Of a DNA stretch of 20,731 nt, positions 7,214 through 14,990 are shown in pieces. The stretch covers positions 1-20,731 of the forward strand of contig PMBV01000058.1 in NCBI GenBank assembly GCA_003153055.1, read 5' to 3'. The notes beneath the pieces were generated by a model that searched no databases, had not been told where the DNA came from, and saw only the letters and a program-made list of their open reading frames with translations. The DNA comes from Myxococcales bacterium (GTDB lineage: Bacteria; Myxococcota; Myxococcia; Myxococcales; Myxococcaceae). Within the stretch, counting starts at the first letter, position 1. The number at the start of each line of letters is the position of its first letter. The translations under genes were made by a program, and so were the position numbers.

Positions 7214-8063
7214 CGACTTCCCTCCAGCCAAACAGCAGCCGGTTGATGCTGCGAATGACGAGGTCCGTGAGGATGCCGATGATGCCCACCACCAGAATGC
7301 CCGCGAAGCTCCACTCGGGCTTCAGGTGCTGCTCGGCCAACCGCAAGATGTAACCGATGCCGCTCTGCGGGTTCACGATCTCAGCCATGATGATGTACGT
7401 CCAGGCGATCGCGTTCATCACCCGGAAGCCGTCGAAGATCTGCGGGAGCGCCGCGGGGATCAACACGGTGAAGATGACTTGCTGCTTGGTCGCCCCCAGC
7501 GTGAAGGCGGTCTGCACCAGTTCCTCGGGCACGATGCGGATCGCATCGACCACCGCGGGCAAGAGGTACACCACCGTGCCGAGGAAGAGGAAGGCCACCT
7601 TCTGCGCCTCGTCGATGCCAAACCAGAGGATGAGCAGCGGAATGAAGGCGGTGATCGGCAGGTACCGCATCGGGGCCACGATGGGGTCGAACAGCCGGTT
7701 GATGGCCTCGAAGCTCCCCATGAGGATCCCCAGGGGCAGCGCCACCGCGAGCGAGAGCCCGAAGGCCTTGGCGATGCGCAGACCGCTCACGCCCACCGCG
7801 CCCAGCAGGTCCTTCTCGAACACCAGGTACAACAGGCTCTTCACCACGTCGTGCGGCGCGGGAAGAAAGAAGTGCGGCACCAACGGCACCGACTCTCCGT
7901 TCCGCGTCACCTGCACGTAGCTCAGCACGCACCACACCACCAACAGCCCGCCCAGCGACGAGAGCGACAGGAGCCGCCCCGCGCCCGCCGGAATCGGGCT
8001 CCTCAGCGCCCACAGCGAGGGGCGCGCCGAGGCCTTCGGCGCTGTCGTCCCCTCACTGGGCAT
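7206..8063 (-). CDS. ABC transporter permease, SsuC/TauC/NrtB family
   Basis: The 285-residue integral membrane protein belongs to the binding-protein-dependent permease family. Hydrophobic segments lie at about 34-50, 97-118, 136-150, 155-175, 215-230 and 253-272, consistent with six helices. The cytoplasmic coupling (EAA) loop is ELVQTAFTLGATKQQVIFTV followed by LIPAALPQI (about 181-209), with Gly190 at the expected place; this loop docks on the ATPase. The ATG at 8063 overlaps the stop of the solute-binding/OmpA gene by 11 nt, with AAGG about 9 nt upstream. Only one permease gene is present, so it should act as a homodimer, which is usual for this family. Confidence 0.95.
   Translation of the reverse strand: MPSEGTTAPKASARPSLWALRSPIPAGAGRLLSLSSLGGLLVVWCVLSYVQVTRNGESVPLVPHFFLPAPHDVVKSLLYLVFEKDLLGAVGVSGLRIAKAFGLSLAVALPLGILMGSFEAINRLFDPIVAPMRYLPITAFIPLLILWFGIDEAQKVAFLFLGTVVYLLPAVVDAIRIVPEELVQTAFTLGATKQQVIFTVLIPAALPQIFDGFRVMNAIAWTYIIMAEIVNPQSGIGYILRLAEQHLKPEWSFAGILVVGIIGILTDLVIRSINRLLFGWREVDV
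7220..7225 (-). promoter_or_regulatory. Shine-Dalgarno sequence that decides the ATPase start
   Basis: On the minus strand this reads GGAGGG, with 6 nt to ATG 7213. It lies inside the end of the permease gene and would be coding if the upstream in-frame ATG at 7231 were used. Confidence 0.7.
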
Positions 8064-9705
8064 TGAGCACGACCTTGATGTCGGTGCGCCGGTTCAGCGC
8101 CCGCCCATCTTCGGTCTCGTTCGGCGCCACCGGGTTGCCGCTGCCTCGGCCCACCGTCACGAAGCGCTTGGCGTCGATGTTGAAGTTCTTCACCAGGTAC
8201 GCCTTCACCGAGTCGGCCCGCTTCTGAGACAAGCTCTTGTTGATCGGCTCACTGCCTCGCGAGTCGGTGTTGCCCTCGACCTGCAGGTACGTGTTGCCGA
8301 ACGCCAGCATCGTGTCACCCAGCGAGTCGAGGGTGAAGTAGCTGCCCGGCATGATCTCGTCGGAGCCGGTGGTGAAGTGAATCGACAGGCTCTTGTTCAC
8401 GATGGCGCGGTCGGTCACCTTGGGCTTGTCTTTGAAAGCGAACGACTCCTCAACCTTCTGCCCGGCGTAGGTTTGGGCCAGCGAGCCGACGAAGCGCTCG
8501 TCTTTGAAGTCGGGCGCGTCCACCACCGTGTTCACCACGCCCTTCTTCCTCCAGATGATGAAGGCGCCGTTGAACAGCGAGTCGAAATAGGGCTTCGTGC
8601 CCGTCAGCCCGAAGAAGAGCGCGTTGTCGGCGTACGGCGTCAACTTGAGGCCCGAGAGCATGCCTGAGACGTCGTCGACCGTGAGCTTCAAGGCGTCCGC
8701 GACGATCTGGTTGGTACCCTGGGGGTCCTCTTTCATCACTCCGATGGCGTCGAACCAGCCAGCCACGAAGCTCTGCACGCTCTTGGGCGCCTCGTCGAGG
8801 AGTTGCTGCCTCGCCACCAGCGTGTCGGCGATGACGTTGGTCGCCGACGTCGTCGACACCAGCACATGCGCCTCGCCTTCACGCGCCGCCACCGCTCCCG
8901 AGAGGTCCGGCTCCCAAGTCACCGCCGCGTCGACCTTGCCGGCCTTGAACATCGCCGCGGCCTTGGGCGCCTCGTCTGCCCACACCAGGTTCCGCTCGAT
9001 CTCTCCGCGCTCCTGAGGCGTCAGGCCCGACTGCGAGAGGAGAAACAACAACAGCCAGTGCGACGGAGTGTACTTGGTGGTGGCGATGCGCTTGCCCTTC
9101 AGGTCTTCAACCGAGCGAATGGTCTTCAGGCTGACGATGCCGTCGCCCCCGCGGCTCCAGTCTTCCTGAATGATGGCCCGCGCCTTGAGACCCTTCTCTT
9201 TGAGCTCGCTCGCTTCTCGGGCGTAGGAGTCGACTGTGTCCCACATGATGTCGATGTCGCCCTTGATGAAGGCTGCCATCTTGGCGCTCGGGTCCTCGAG
9301 AAGAATGAACTCTACGTCGAGGCCGTACTTCTTCTTGTAGAGGCTCGAGGGGCTCCCCACCTTCATGCCCCCGTTGGCCACGATGCCCGGAGCGTGACCC
9401 GCCCAGGTGTTGATGCCCACTCGCAAGGTCCGCGAGAGCGCTTGGTCGGTGATGGTGCGGCCCCCGGCCTTCACTTCGACTCCACCCTGGCGAGGCGCGT
9501 CGACCAGCCCCGAGTTGATGGAGTTGAAGTCCTCCTTGGTCACCTCGCTCGCCCCCCCGCCCTTCACTTCTCCACTCGCGACGGCCTTGGTGCTCGCCCC
9601 GGCCCAGGTGCGCAGCTCGTCGCCGAAGCGCTTGTAGACGACGAAGCCGATGACGCCGAGAGCCACCAGCGCGATGAACAACTTACCGAACGGAGTCAGT
9701 TTCAT
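8053..9705 (-). CDS. Membrane-tethered ABC solute-binding protein fused to a C-terminal OmpA peptidoglycan-binding domain
   Basis: The protein has 550 residues. Residues about 8-24 (LFIALVALGVIGFVVYK) form an uncleaved-looking membrane anchor with no lipobox. Residues 35-90 are a linker. Residues about 93-405 are a NitT/TauT-type solute-binding fold: LRVGINTWAGHAPGIVANGG, FIKGDIDIMWDTVDSY, IRSVEDLKGKRIATT and KVDAAVTWEPDLSGAV. Residues about 437-548 are an OmpA domain, with IHFTTGSDEI, EGNTDSRGSEPINKSLSQ (Asp481) and KRADSV (Arg496). It would hold the binding protein between inner membrane and peptidoglycan, which is unusual because family members normally diffuse freely or are lipid-anchored. 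GAGGGG lies 4 nt before ATG 9705. The gene is 25 nt downstream of the coiled-coil gene and overlaps the permease gene by 11 nt. The substrate is unknown. Confidence 0.93.
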   Translation of the reverse strand: MKLTPFGKLFIALVALGVIGFVVYKRFGDELRTWAGASTKAVASGEVKGGGASEVTKEDFNSINSGLVDAPRQGGVEVKAGGRTITDQALSRTLRVGINTWAGHAPGIVANGGMKVGSPSSLYKKKYGLDVEFILLEDPSAKMAAFIKGDIDIMWDTVDSYAREASELKEKGLKARAIIQEDWSRGGDGIVSLKTIRSVEDLKGKRIATTKYTPSHWLLLFLLSQSGLTPQERGEIERNLVWADEAPKAAAMFKAGKVDAAVTWEPDLSGAVAAREGEAHVLVSTTSATNVIADTLVARQQLLDEAPKSVQSFVAGWFDAIGVMKEDPQGTNQIVADALKLTVDDVSGMLSGLKLTPYADNALFFGLTGTKPYFDSLFNGAFIIWRKKGVVNTVVDAPDFKDERFVGSLAQTYAGQKVEESFAFKDKPKVTDRAIVNKSLSIHFTTGSDEIMPGSYFTLDSLGDTMLAFGNTYLQVEGNTDSRGSEPINKSLSQKRADSVKAYLVKNFNIDAKRFVTVGRGSGNPVAPNETEDGRALNRRTDIKVVLNAQ

Positions 9706-9730
9706 GGGTCCCCTCAGATGCGAACGCTAC

Positions 9731-10399
9731 TCAGGTTTTGCTCGGCCCAGGCGGCGGGGCTGCCGGGGGTAGCTGGAAGAACTCCAGCACTTTGCCGACC
9801 TGGGCCCGCCTCGAGTCGGCCGCGGCCGCCATCGCCGCGAGCTGCTCGGCGCGCTTGGTGATGTCGGCCTTCAACGAGATGACCTTGTCTTCGAGCTGGG
9901 CGATCTGCCCTTGCGCGTCGGTGATGGCCTTGGCCGTCTGCTGCTCCGTCACCCGCACCCAGGTGTCGACCGCCTTGAGCTGGTTCTGCGCCGCCTGGCC
10001 AATCTTCTGCACGTCGAAGCCGAAGGCCTTCAGCGAGGCCTCGACGATCTGCCGCTTGATGTCCTTGGGCGTCGCCTCGGGGAGACCCTTGAGCAGCTCC
10101 TCGGCCTTGCGCACTCGGTCGAGCTCGGCAGGGTCGAGCCCGGCATTCTTGAACACCGCGTCGAAGTCGACCGTCGCGGGCGTGATTGGCCCCGACGGGA
10201 GTGGAATGGAGGCCATGGGCCGCGATGGCGCCGGGGGAGGGCCCTTCTTGGGGGCAGACTGGCTCGCGAGCTCGGCGACCAGCTCAGCCGCCGACTTCTC
10301 GCCCCCCACCACTGGCGTGCCCTCCTCGGGGGTGCCGTCGTCCCGGGTTTCGACGAACAAACCGAGGATCTTGGACCCCAGGCTCTTGTCTTCGGGCAT
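9731..10399 (-). CDS. Cytoplasmic coiled-coil protein; first gene of ABC operon
   Basis: The 222-residue protein has no signal peptide or transmembrane helix. The N-terminus (LGSKILGLFVETRDDGTPEE) is followed by a Pro/Ala/Ser-rich linker (about 47-76), a compact helical region (about 78-135: FDAVFKNAGLDPAELDRVRK, then PKDIKRQIVEASLKAFGFDV) and a long coiled coil (about 136-205: QIAQLEDKVISLKADITKRA). It ends in a Pro-rich tail. I do not recognise a named family. The start ATG 10399 has AAGGAG (10405-10410) 5 nt upstream, a strong ribosome binding site fitting the first gene of the operon. Together with the last gene it supplies cytoplasmic coiled coils on both sides of the transporter genes. 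A scaffold or regulator role is inference. Confidence 0.8.
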   Translation of the reverse strand: MPEDKSLGSKILGLFVETRDDGTPEEGTPVVGGEKSAAELVAELASQSAPKKGPPPAPSRPMASIPLPSGPITPATVDFDAVFKNAGLDPAELDRVRKAEELLKGLPEATPKDIKRQIVEASLKAFGFDVQKIGQAAQNQLKAVDTWVRVTEQQTAKAITDAQGQIAQLEDKVISLKADITKRAEQLAAMAAAADSRRAQVGKVLEFFQLPPAAPPPGPSKT

Positions 10400-10497
10400 G
10401 CATTCTCCTTACCGCAGGGAGTCCCCCGAGGCGACCGAAACGACATCACGAGTGAGAGTGTTTCCGATGCTCGAAGAAATCTGGTTGATTGTGCCGT

Positions 10498-11721
10498 ATG
10501 CCAAAGTTCGAAGTCCATATTCCGGCGAGTGAGCCGGGCGGCTTCAACATGACGCTGAAGGTCGGGGCCGACAACTGGATGGCGGCGCTCAAGGCCGGAA
10601 TGCAGAAGTTGGGCGAGCAGGGCACCGTCAGCCAGAACGTGATGGTCGACATCCAGGACGACAACTCGATTCACGTGACCGAGGCCCACTCGGGGCGCGT
10701 CTTTCGAATTCGCGAGCTGACCGACGAGGAGGCGGCCCGCGCCCAGGTGAAACGCCCCTCGGGTCTCAAGCCCGTTCCCAAGGGCGACAAGCTGGATCCC
10801 GACGCGAAGCTGCGCACCATGCTGGTCAGCCCCAGCGCTCCCGCTCGCACCGAAGCCCCAGCTCCGGCCTTCGACGGGAGCAAGACCGAGCCCGGCTACC
10901 CGGCCCCCAGCTTCGAGACGCCGACCCCGGTGCCGACGCCGGCGCCCAAGCCCGTCGTCCAGGTGCCTCCACGGCCCTCGCGCCCGCCGGCCCAGCGCGC
11001 GGCTCCCGCCAATCGGCCGGCGCCGCCTCCGCCAGACGACGCCCCCAGCCGGCCCTCGCAGTACGTCGAGCGCCCCTCGGGGCTTCATCGCCCCAAGTCG
11101 TCGCCTCGCATCGAGGTGCCAGACGTCGAGGAGCTGGTGCAGCCCATCAAACCGGTGACCCGCAACATCGGGCGGCCCAAGACGAGCCCCAACCTGAACG
11201 GGCTGCCTCAGACCTCGGCTGAAGAGATGCTGGCCGACGTCTTCCTCCGCGTCGTCGAGCTCGATCGCCTCCAGTCAGTGGAGGAGGCCATGGAGTTCAT
11301 CCTCGACCTCGCCCTCGAGAAGGTGCCCTGCGAGTCGGGCTCGGTGTTTCGCGCCGACGGCACCACGGGCGACCTGAGCTTCATGGCGGCCCGTGGCCCG
11401 AAGGCACGCGAGCTGCTCGAGTCGAACATCACCATTCCCGCCGGCACCGGCATCGCCGGCTTCTGCGCGGTCGAGGGCGTCTCGGTGGCGGTGAACGACG
11501 TCGAGAAGGACCCGCGGCACTACTCGGCCGTCAGCGCCCAGGTGAAGTACTCGCCCAAGTCGATGCTGTGCGCCCCGATGATGACCCACGGGCGCAGCTT
11601 CGGCTGTGTGCAGCTCATCAACCGCCGCGAGGGGGCCCAGTTTCAGGAATACGAGGTGGGCGTCTTGGCCTACCTCGCGCATCAGGCGGCCCTCTTCCTC
11701 AACGCCCGCCTCCTCGAGTAA
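10498..11721 (+). CDS. GAF-domain protein with myxobacterial N-terminal domain and Pro-rich linker
   Basis: From ATG 10498 the product has 407 residues. Residues 1-82 form a small alpha/beta domain (MPKFEVHIPASEPGGFN, GADNWMAALKAGMQKLG, NSIHVTEAHSGRVFRIREL) that I recall as recurrent in myxobacterial proteins. Residues about 85-235 are a Pro/Ala-rich disordered linker. Residues about 258-403 form a GAF domain: VEEAMEFILDLALEKVPCES, IPAGTGIAGFCAVEGVSVAV, SMLCAPMMTHGRSFGCVQLI. GAF domains bind small ligands such as cyclic nucleotides or act as sensors; no output domain follows. TTG 10489 in the same frame would add only three residues. The gene is divergent from the coiled-coil/ABC operon across 98 nt and 26 nt upstream of the aminopeptidase gene, so it probably shares a transcript with the latter. 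Confidence 0.87.
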   Translation: MPKFEVHIPASEPGGFNMTLKVGADNWMAALKAGMQKLGEQGTVSQNVMVDIQDDNSIHVTEAHSGRVFRIRELTDEEAARAQVKRPSGLKPVPKGDKLDPDAKLRTMLVSPSAPARTEAPAPAFDGSKTEPGYPAPSFETPTPVPTPAPKPVVQVPPRPSRPPAQRAAPANRPAPPPPDDAPSRPSQYVERPSGLHRPKSSPRIEVPDVEELVQPIKPVTRNIGRPKTSPNLNGLPQTSAEEMLADVFLRVVELDRLQSVEEAMEFILDLALEKVPCESGSVFRADGTTGDLSFMAARGPKARELLESNITIPAGTGIAGFCAVEGVSVAVNDVEKDPRHYSAVSAQVKYSPKSMLCAPMMTHGRSFGCVQLINRREGAQFQEYEVGVLAYLAHQAALFLNARLLE

Positions 11722-11747
11722 AGGTCTCCGCTCCCACCCGGGGGACC

Positions 11748-13502
11748 ATGGCCCAACACGATCCTCACTCCTACGCCGACGACGCCCAGCCCTGCGTCAC
11801 CTCCTTCGACCTCGACGCCGATGTCGACTTCGATCGCCGTGTCCTCGAGTGCGTGGTGCTCCTCGCCCTCGGTGATGCTCGGGGCGGACGTCTCGATCTC
11901 GACACCCGCGGCCTCACCATTCGAGCCGTCACCACCGGCGAGAAGAAGCCGGTGCCCTTCACCGTGCACCCCGACGAGCCAGTGCGGGGCGCGCGGCTCA
12001 GCCTCGAGCTCCCGCCAGGCTGCGTGGAGGTGCGCATCACCTACAGCACCTCGCCCACCGCCTCGGCGCTCCAGTGGCTCTCACCCTCGCAGACGCTGGG
12101 CCAGAAGGAGCCGTTTCTCTTCAGCCAATGTCAGGCCGTGCACGCCCGCAGCGTGGTGCCGCTGCAAGACTCGCCGCGCCACCGGGTGACGTTCAAGGCC
12201 CGCTGGCACGTGCCCCACGCCCTCAAGGTGGTCATGGCGGCGGCGCAGGTCAGCCGGCAGGTCGACGGGGTCGTGGCGGTGGAAGACTTCTCGATGCCCG
12301 AGCCCATTCCCCCGTACCTGTTTGCCTTCGCGGTGGGCGAGCTGGCGAGCGTCGACCTCTCGCCGAGAACCAGGGTGTGGGCAGAGCCCGGCCTGGTGGA
12401 GGCCGCGGCGCGGGAGTTCTCTCAGGTCGAGGGCATGATGGAGGCCGCCGAGGCGCTGTTCGGCCCCTATGACTGGGAGCGCTTCGACCTGCTCACCATG
12501 CCTCCGTCGTTCCCCTACGGTGGCATGGAGAACCCCCGGCTCACCTTCGTCACCCCCACGCTGGTGGTGGGCGATCGCTCGCTGGTCGACGTGGTGGCCC
12601 ACGAGCTGGCCCATTCGTGGACCGGCAACCTCGTCACCAACGCCAACGCCGAGCACTTTTGGCTCAACGAGGGCTTCACCGTCTACGCCGAGCGGCGAAT
12701 CCTCGAGGCGCTCCACGGCGTGGACGCGATGGTGCTGTCGGCCGCTCTGGGGCGCCGGTCTCTCGATGAGGCCGTGGCGGAGTTCAGCGACCGCCCCGAG
12801 CTCACCCACCTGAGGACCCGGCTCGCGGGCATCGACCCCGACGAGGCCTTCAGCGTGGTGCCCTACGAGAAGGGCTTCTTGTTCCTCGTGCGCCTCGAGC
12901 AAGAAGTCGGTCGGCCCCGCTTCGACGCGATGCTGAAGGCCTACTTGAAGGCCTACCGGTTCAAGGCCGTCACCACCGAAGACTTCGTGGTGGCCGTGGA
13001 ATCCGCCTTCCCCGGTCTGCTCGCCACCGTGGGCGCCGCCGAGTGGCTCGATGGTCCTGGGGTGCCGGCCTCGGCTCCGGTCTTCCGCTCCAGCCGTCTC
13101 GAAGTGGTGGAGGCCTTGGGCGCGTCCGCTCCCGACGAGGTGCTGGCGGCTCGATGGACGCCCATCGAGTGGGTGTTGTGGCTCGATGGCCTCCCGCGCA
13201 CGCTCGAGCACTCGGCGCTGGCCGCCCTCGACGCCCGTTTCGACTTCACTCACGCCCTCAACTCCGAGGTGGCGGTGAGCTGGCTGAAGCTGGCGGTGGC
13301 CGCGGGGTACCGCCCCGCCTTCGGGCGCCTCGAGACCTTGCTCGGCTCGGTGGGGCGCATGAAGTACCTCCGCCCGCTGTACGCCGCCCTGGCTGCCCGC
13401 GACGACTCCCGAGCGCTGGCGGTGGATTGCTTCACCCGGTTCCGCGACCGGTACCACCCCATCGCCCAGCAGGTCGTCGCTGGCGTGCTCGCGCGGCGCT
13501 GA
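11748..13502 (+). CDS. M1-family zinc aminopeptidase, leukotriene A4 hydrolase-like
   Basis: The 584-residue cytoplasmic metallopeptidase removes N-terminal residues from peptides. It has an N-terminal beta domain (about 1-205), the exopeptidase motif GGMEN (258-262), the zinc motif HELAH (285-289) with third ligand Glu308 (NEGF), and a catalytic Tyr373 in VVPYEKGFLF. The pattern WLSPSQTLGQKEPFLFSQCQ and the helical C-terminus (about 440-584) fit the leukotriene A4 hydrolase branch rather than the longer PepN. All active-site residues are intact. Start ATG 11748 is chosen over a longer frame beginning at 11568, because the extra 60 residues overlap the GAF gene and are Arg/Pro-rich shadow sequence; GGGGGA lies just upstream. 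Part of its 3' end (13313-13438) recurs as a decayed copy at 16510-16633. Confidence 0.95.
   Translation: MAQHDPHSYADDAQPCVTSFDLDADVDFDRRVLECVVLLALGDARGGRLDLDTRGLTIRAVTTGEKKPVPFTVHPDEPVRGARLSLELPPGCVEVRITYSTSPTASALQWLSPSQTLGQKEPFLFSQCQAVHARSVVPLQDSPRHRVTFKARWHVPHALKVVMAAAQVSRQVDGVVAVEDFSMPEPIPPYLFAFAVGELASVDLSPRTRVWAEPGLVEAAAREFSQVEGMMEAAEALFGPYDWERFDLLTMPPSFPYGGMENPRLTFVTPTLVVGDRSLVDVVAHELAHSWTGNLVTNANAEHFWLNEGFTVYAERRILEALHGVDAMVLSAALGRRSLDEAVAEFSDRPELTHLRTRLAGIDPDEAFSVVPYEKGFLFLVRLEQEVGRPRFDAMLKAYLKAYRFKAVTTEDFVVAVESAFPGLLATVGAAEWLDGPGVPASAPVFRSSRLEVVEALGASAPDEVLAARWTPIEWVLWLDGLPRTLEHSALAALDARFDFTHALNSEVAVSWLKLAVAAGYRPAFGRLETLLGSVGRMKYLRPLYAALAARDDSRALAVDCFTRFRDRYHPIAQQVVAGVLARR
13313..13438 (+). 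repeat. Parent copy of a duplicated aminopeptidase 3' segment
   Basis: This segment inside the aminopeptidase gene has a direct, diverged copy at 16510-16633. A 56-nt core (13338-13393) is identical to 16535-16590. The copy carries a net 2-nt deletion further on. Confidence 0.9.
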
Positions 13503-13531
13503 CCCTCAGCGCTCTCAGCACGGAGCCCAGT

Positions 13532-14590
13532 CTAGTTCCAATTGATGGTGGCGGTCCCAGGCTGAGTCAGGTTCGTAGCAGAGCCCCGGGCTTTGCAATT
13601 GGGCTCGGCCGCCCAGCCTACGGTGCCCCAGGGAACCCGCTGCCACTGGTTGTTCTGGTCGAAGACGGAGACGCCGCTGAAGGTGATCGACTTGGATGCA
13701 GGGTACTGCTTGCAGCTTGTGAGGCCGTAGGCCTCCATGGCCGAGGCTTGCACTGTGCCCATCGGGACGAGATTGCCAGTGGTGAAGGTGGTCGAGGTTC
13801 CTCGAGTTGAGTTCTTGGTTACGATCTTCCAGTGGCAGCTTCCGTTGCTGTAGCAGGTCGTGCCGCTCGTATCCCCGTAGAGGACGTCCCCCGGATAGAC
13901 TCGCACGGGCTTGCTATTTCCTCCCTTGCCGTCGGGTCCAACGGCCCAAGAGGAGATGACCCAGTATTTCCCGCCGAACGCACCATTGTTTCCATATTGC
14001 AGGACGGGTTGAACAATCCAGCCACCACCTTGGATCGAACTGAAGAAATAGAGCAGCTGGTTCGATGCGGTGGTCGGATCTGAAGGAACAACGAACCTCG
14101 AGACGATCCGCCGGGGCTTGAATGGAGGAGTGTCCCACGTGCTGGCGACGACCCATCCATTGGTCGTGGGCACGGGCGCGGACACGCCAGCAACCATCGG
14201 GCTCACCTTGCTAACCGAATGGTTGCAGTTGCTGGAGCCGTCGCGGATGGCGCCGTTGACGCCCTGTATTCGGCCATCAGCGAGGAAGACTTCGCCTTCA
14301 GCCACGTAGGATTGGCATCGGCGGGAAGTGACGCCATTGGGAGTGCGGATCTCGGTATTCGGGTCGAGAGCGTCGTAGCGTGCGATGGACTCCAGACCCC
14401 AGACCTCGGACGCCAAATCTTTGGAGGAATCCATCGGCTGGTCGGGAGTGGTTTCTGCTGCGACTGAATCGGGCGAAGTGCTCCCTTCGCTGCCGCCAGC
14501 GTCCAAGCCCCCGCATCCCAAGGGGAGCCCGCCCAGTACGCCTAGGAGTGCGAGTGCGATGAAACTGCGCGAGACGGATCTCTCAAACAT
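13532..14590 (-). CDS. Secreted Cys-rich lipoprotein of unknown function
   Basis: The 352-residue protein has a signal region FIALALLGVLGGLPLGC with likely lipidated Cys26, then a low-complexity Gly/Ser/Thr stretch. From about residue 85 it looks like a beta-rich extracellular domain: RFVVPSDPTTASNQLLYFFS, GGWIVQPVLQYGNNGAFGG, YWVISSWAVGPDG, VYPGDVLYGDTSG, YGLTSCKQYPASKSITFSG. Six further Cys (92, 122, 246, 252, 293, 332) suggest disulfides. The pattern QPVLQ(Y/W)G...SW...PGD recalls secreted jelly-roll-like proteins of bacteria and fungi, but I cannot name the family. AAGGA lies about 9 nt before ATG 14590. Codons are visibly more AT-rich than in neighbouring genes, suggesting acquired DNA. 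It converges on the aminopeptidase gene. Confidence 0.75.
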   Translation of the reverse strand: MFERSVSRSFIALALLGVLGGLPLGCGGLDAGGSEGSTSPDSVAAETTPDQPMDSSKDLASEVWGLESIARYDALDPNTEIRTPNGVTSRRCQSYVAEGEVFLADGRIQGVNGAIRDGSSNCNHSVSKVSPMVAGVSAPVPTTNGWVVASTWDTPPFKPRRIVSRFVVPSDPTTASNQLLYFFSSIQGGGWIVQPVLQYGNNGAFGGKYWVISSWAVGPDGKGGNSKPVRVYPGDVLYGDTSGTTCYSNGSCHWKIVTKNSTRGTSTTFTTGNLVPMGTVQASAMEAYGLTSCKQYPASKSITFSGVSVFDQNNQWQRVPWGTVGWAAEPNCKARGSATNLTQPGTATINWN

Positions 14591-14855
14591 GGTAGCCTAT
14601 CCTTGTTTTGGTTGATTGCTGCAATTGCTGGCTTCGTGCATGATTCGAGACAGACAAGGGATTTTCGTCAGGGTGGCGGTCGCTCCTTTCTCGCGGTCGC
14701 CGTCGTCCGTGATGCGCAAGTAGATGTGATTTCAAACCAGCAACCACCACGACGAGGGGAGTCGCTCGCTGCGACGAGCGGCCCGATTGCAGGGACGGTG
14801 CCAGCGCCAACTCTCCGCGGCCACGGGATGCCTCGACCTCCCGCCGCTCTGCGCA

Positions 14856-14883
14856 GCGCGACTTGCGCTGCGCGACTTGCGCA
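14856..14883 (+). repeat. 14-nt tandem duplication
   Basis: GCGCGACTTGCGCT (14856-14869) is followed directly by GCGCGACTTGCGCA (14870-14883), with one difference at the last base. It lies in the stretch without genes and is probably a slippage product. Confidence 0.75.
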
Positions 14884-14920
14884 GGCCGTGTGGGCGCGGC
14901 GAGGCGCGTGCGCGTAGGGC

Positions 14921-14990
14921 GTGGCGGTGCTGGGCAACCACGACGCGCATCTGCTGGAGATCAAGGAGGAATGGCCGGCCTTTTCGAGCT
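14921..14990 (+). pseudogene. Possible remnant of a metallophosphoesterase gene
   Basis: The frame from GTG 14921 reads VAVLGNHDAHLLEIKEEWPAF. VLGNHD is the metal-binding motif of calcineurin-like phosphoesterases. The frame has a stop (TAG) immediately upstream, the expected upstream motifs (GDxHG, GDxxD) are absent, and after about 25 residues the composition becomes unlike protein. It is either a fragment or chance; the evidence is a single short motif. Confidence 0.25.

Noticed and set aside
7164..8066. Plus-strand open frame of 300 codons opposite the permease
   Set aside because: Asp/His/Arg-rich shadow of membrane helices. The minus strand shows a typical permease.
11568..11747. 60-codon upstream extension of the aminopeptidase frame
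   Set aside because: It overlaps the end of the GAF gene in another frame and is Arg/Pro-rich. ATG 11748 after the GAF stop fits the family's N-terminus.
12081..13457. Minus-strand open frame of 458 codons opposite the aminopeptidase
   Set aside because: Shadow rich in His, Gly, Arg and Val. The plus strand carries HELAH and GGMEN.
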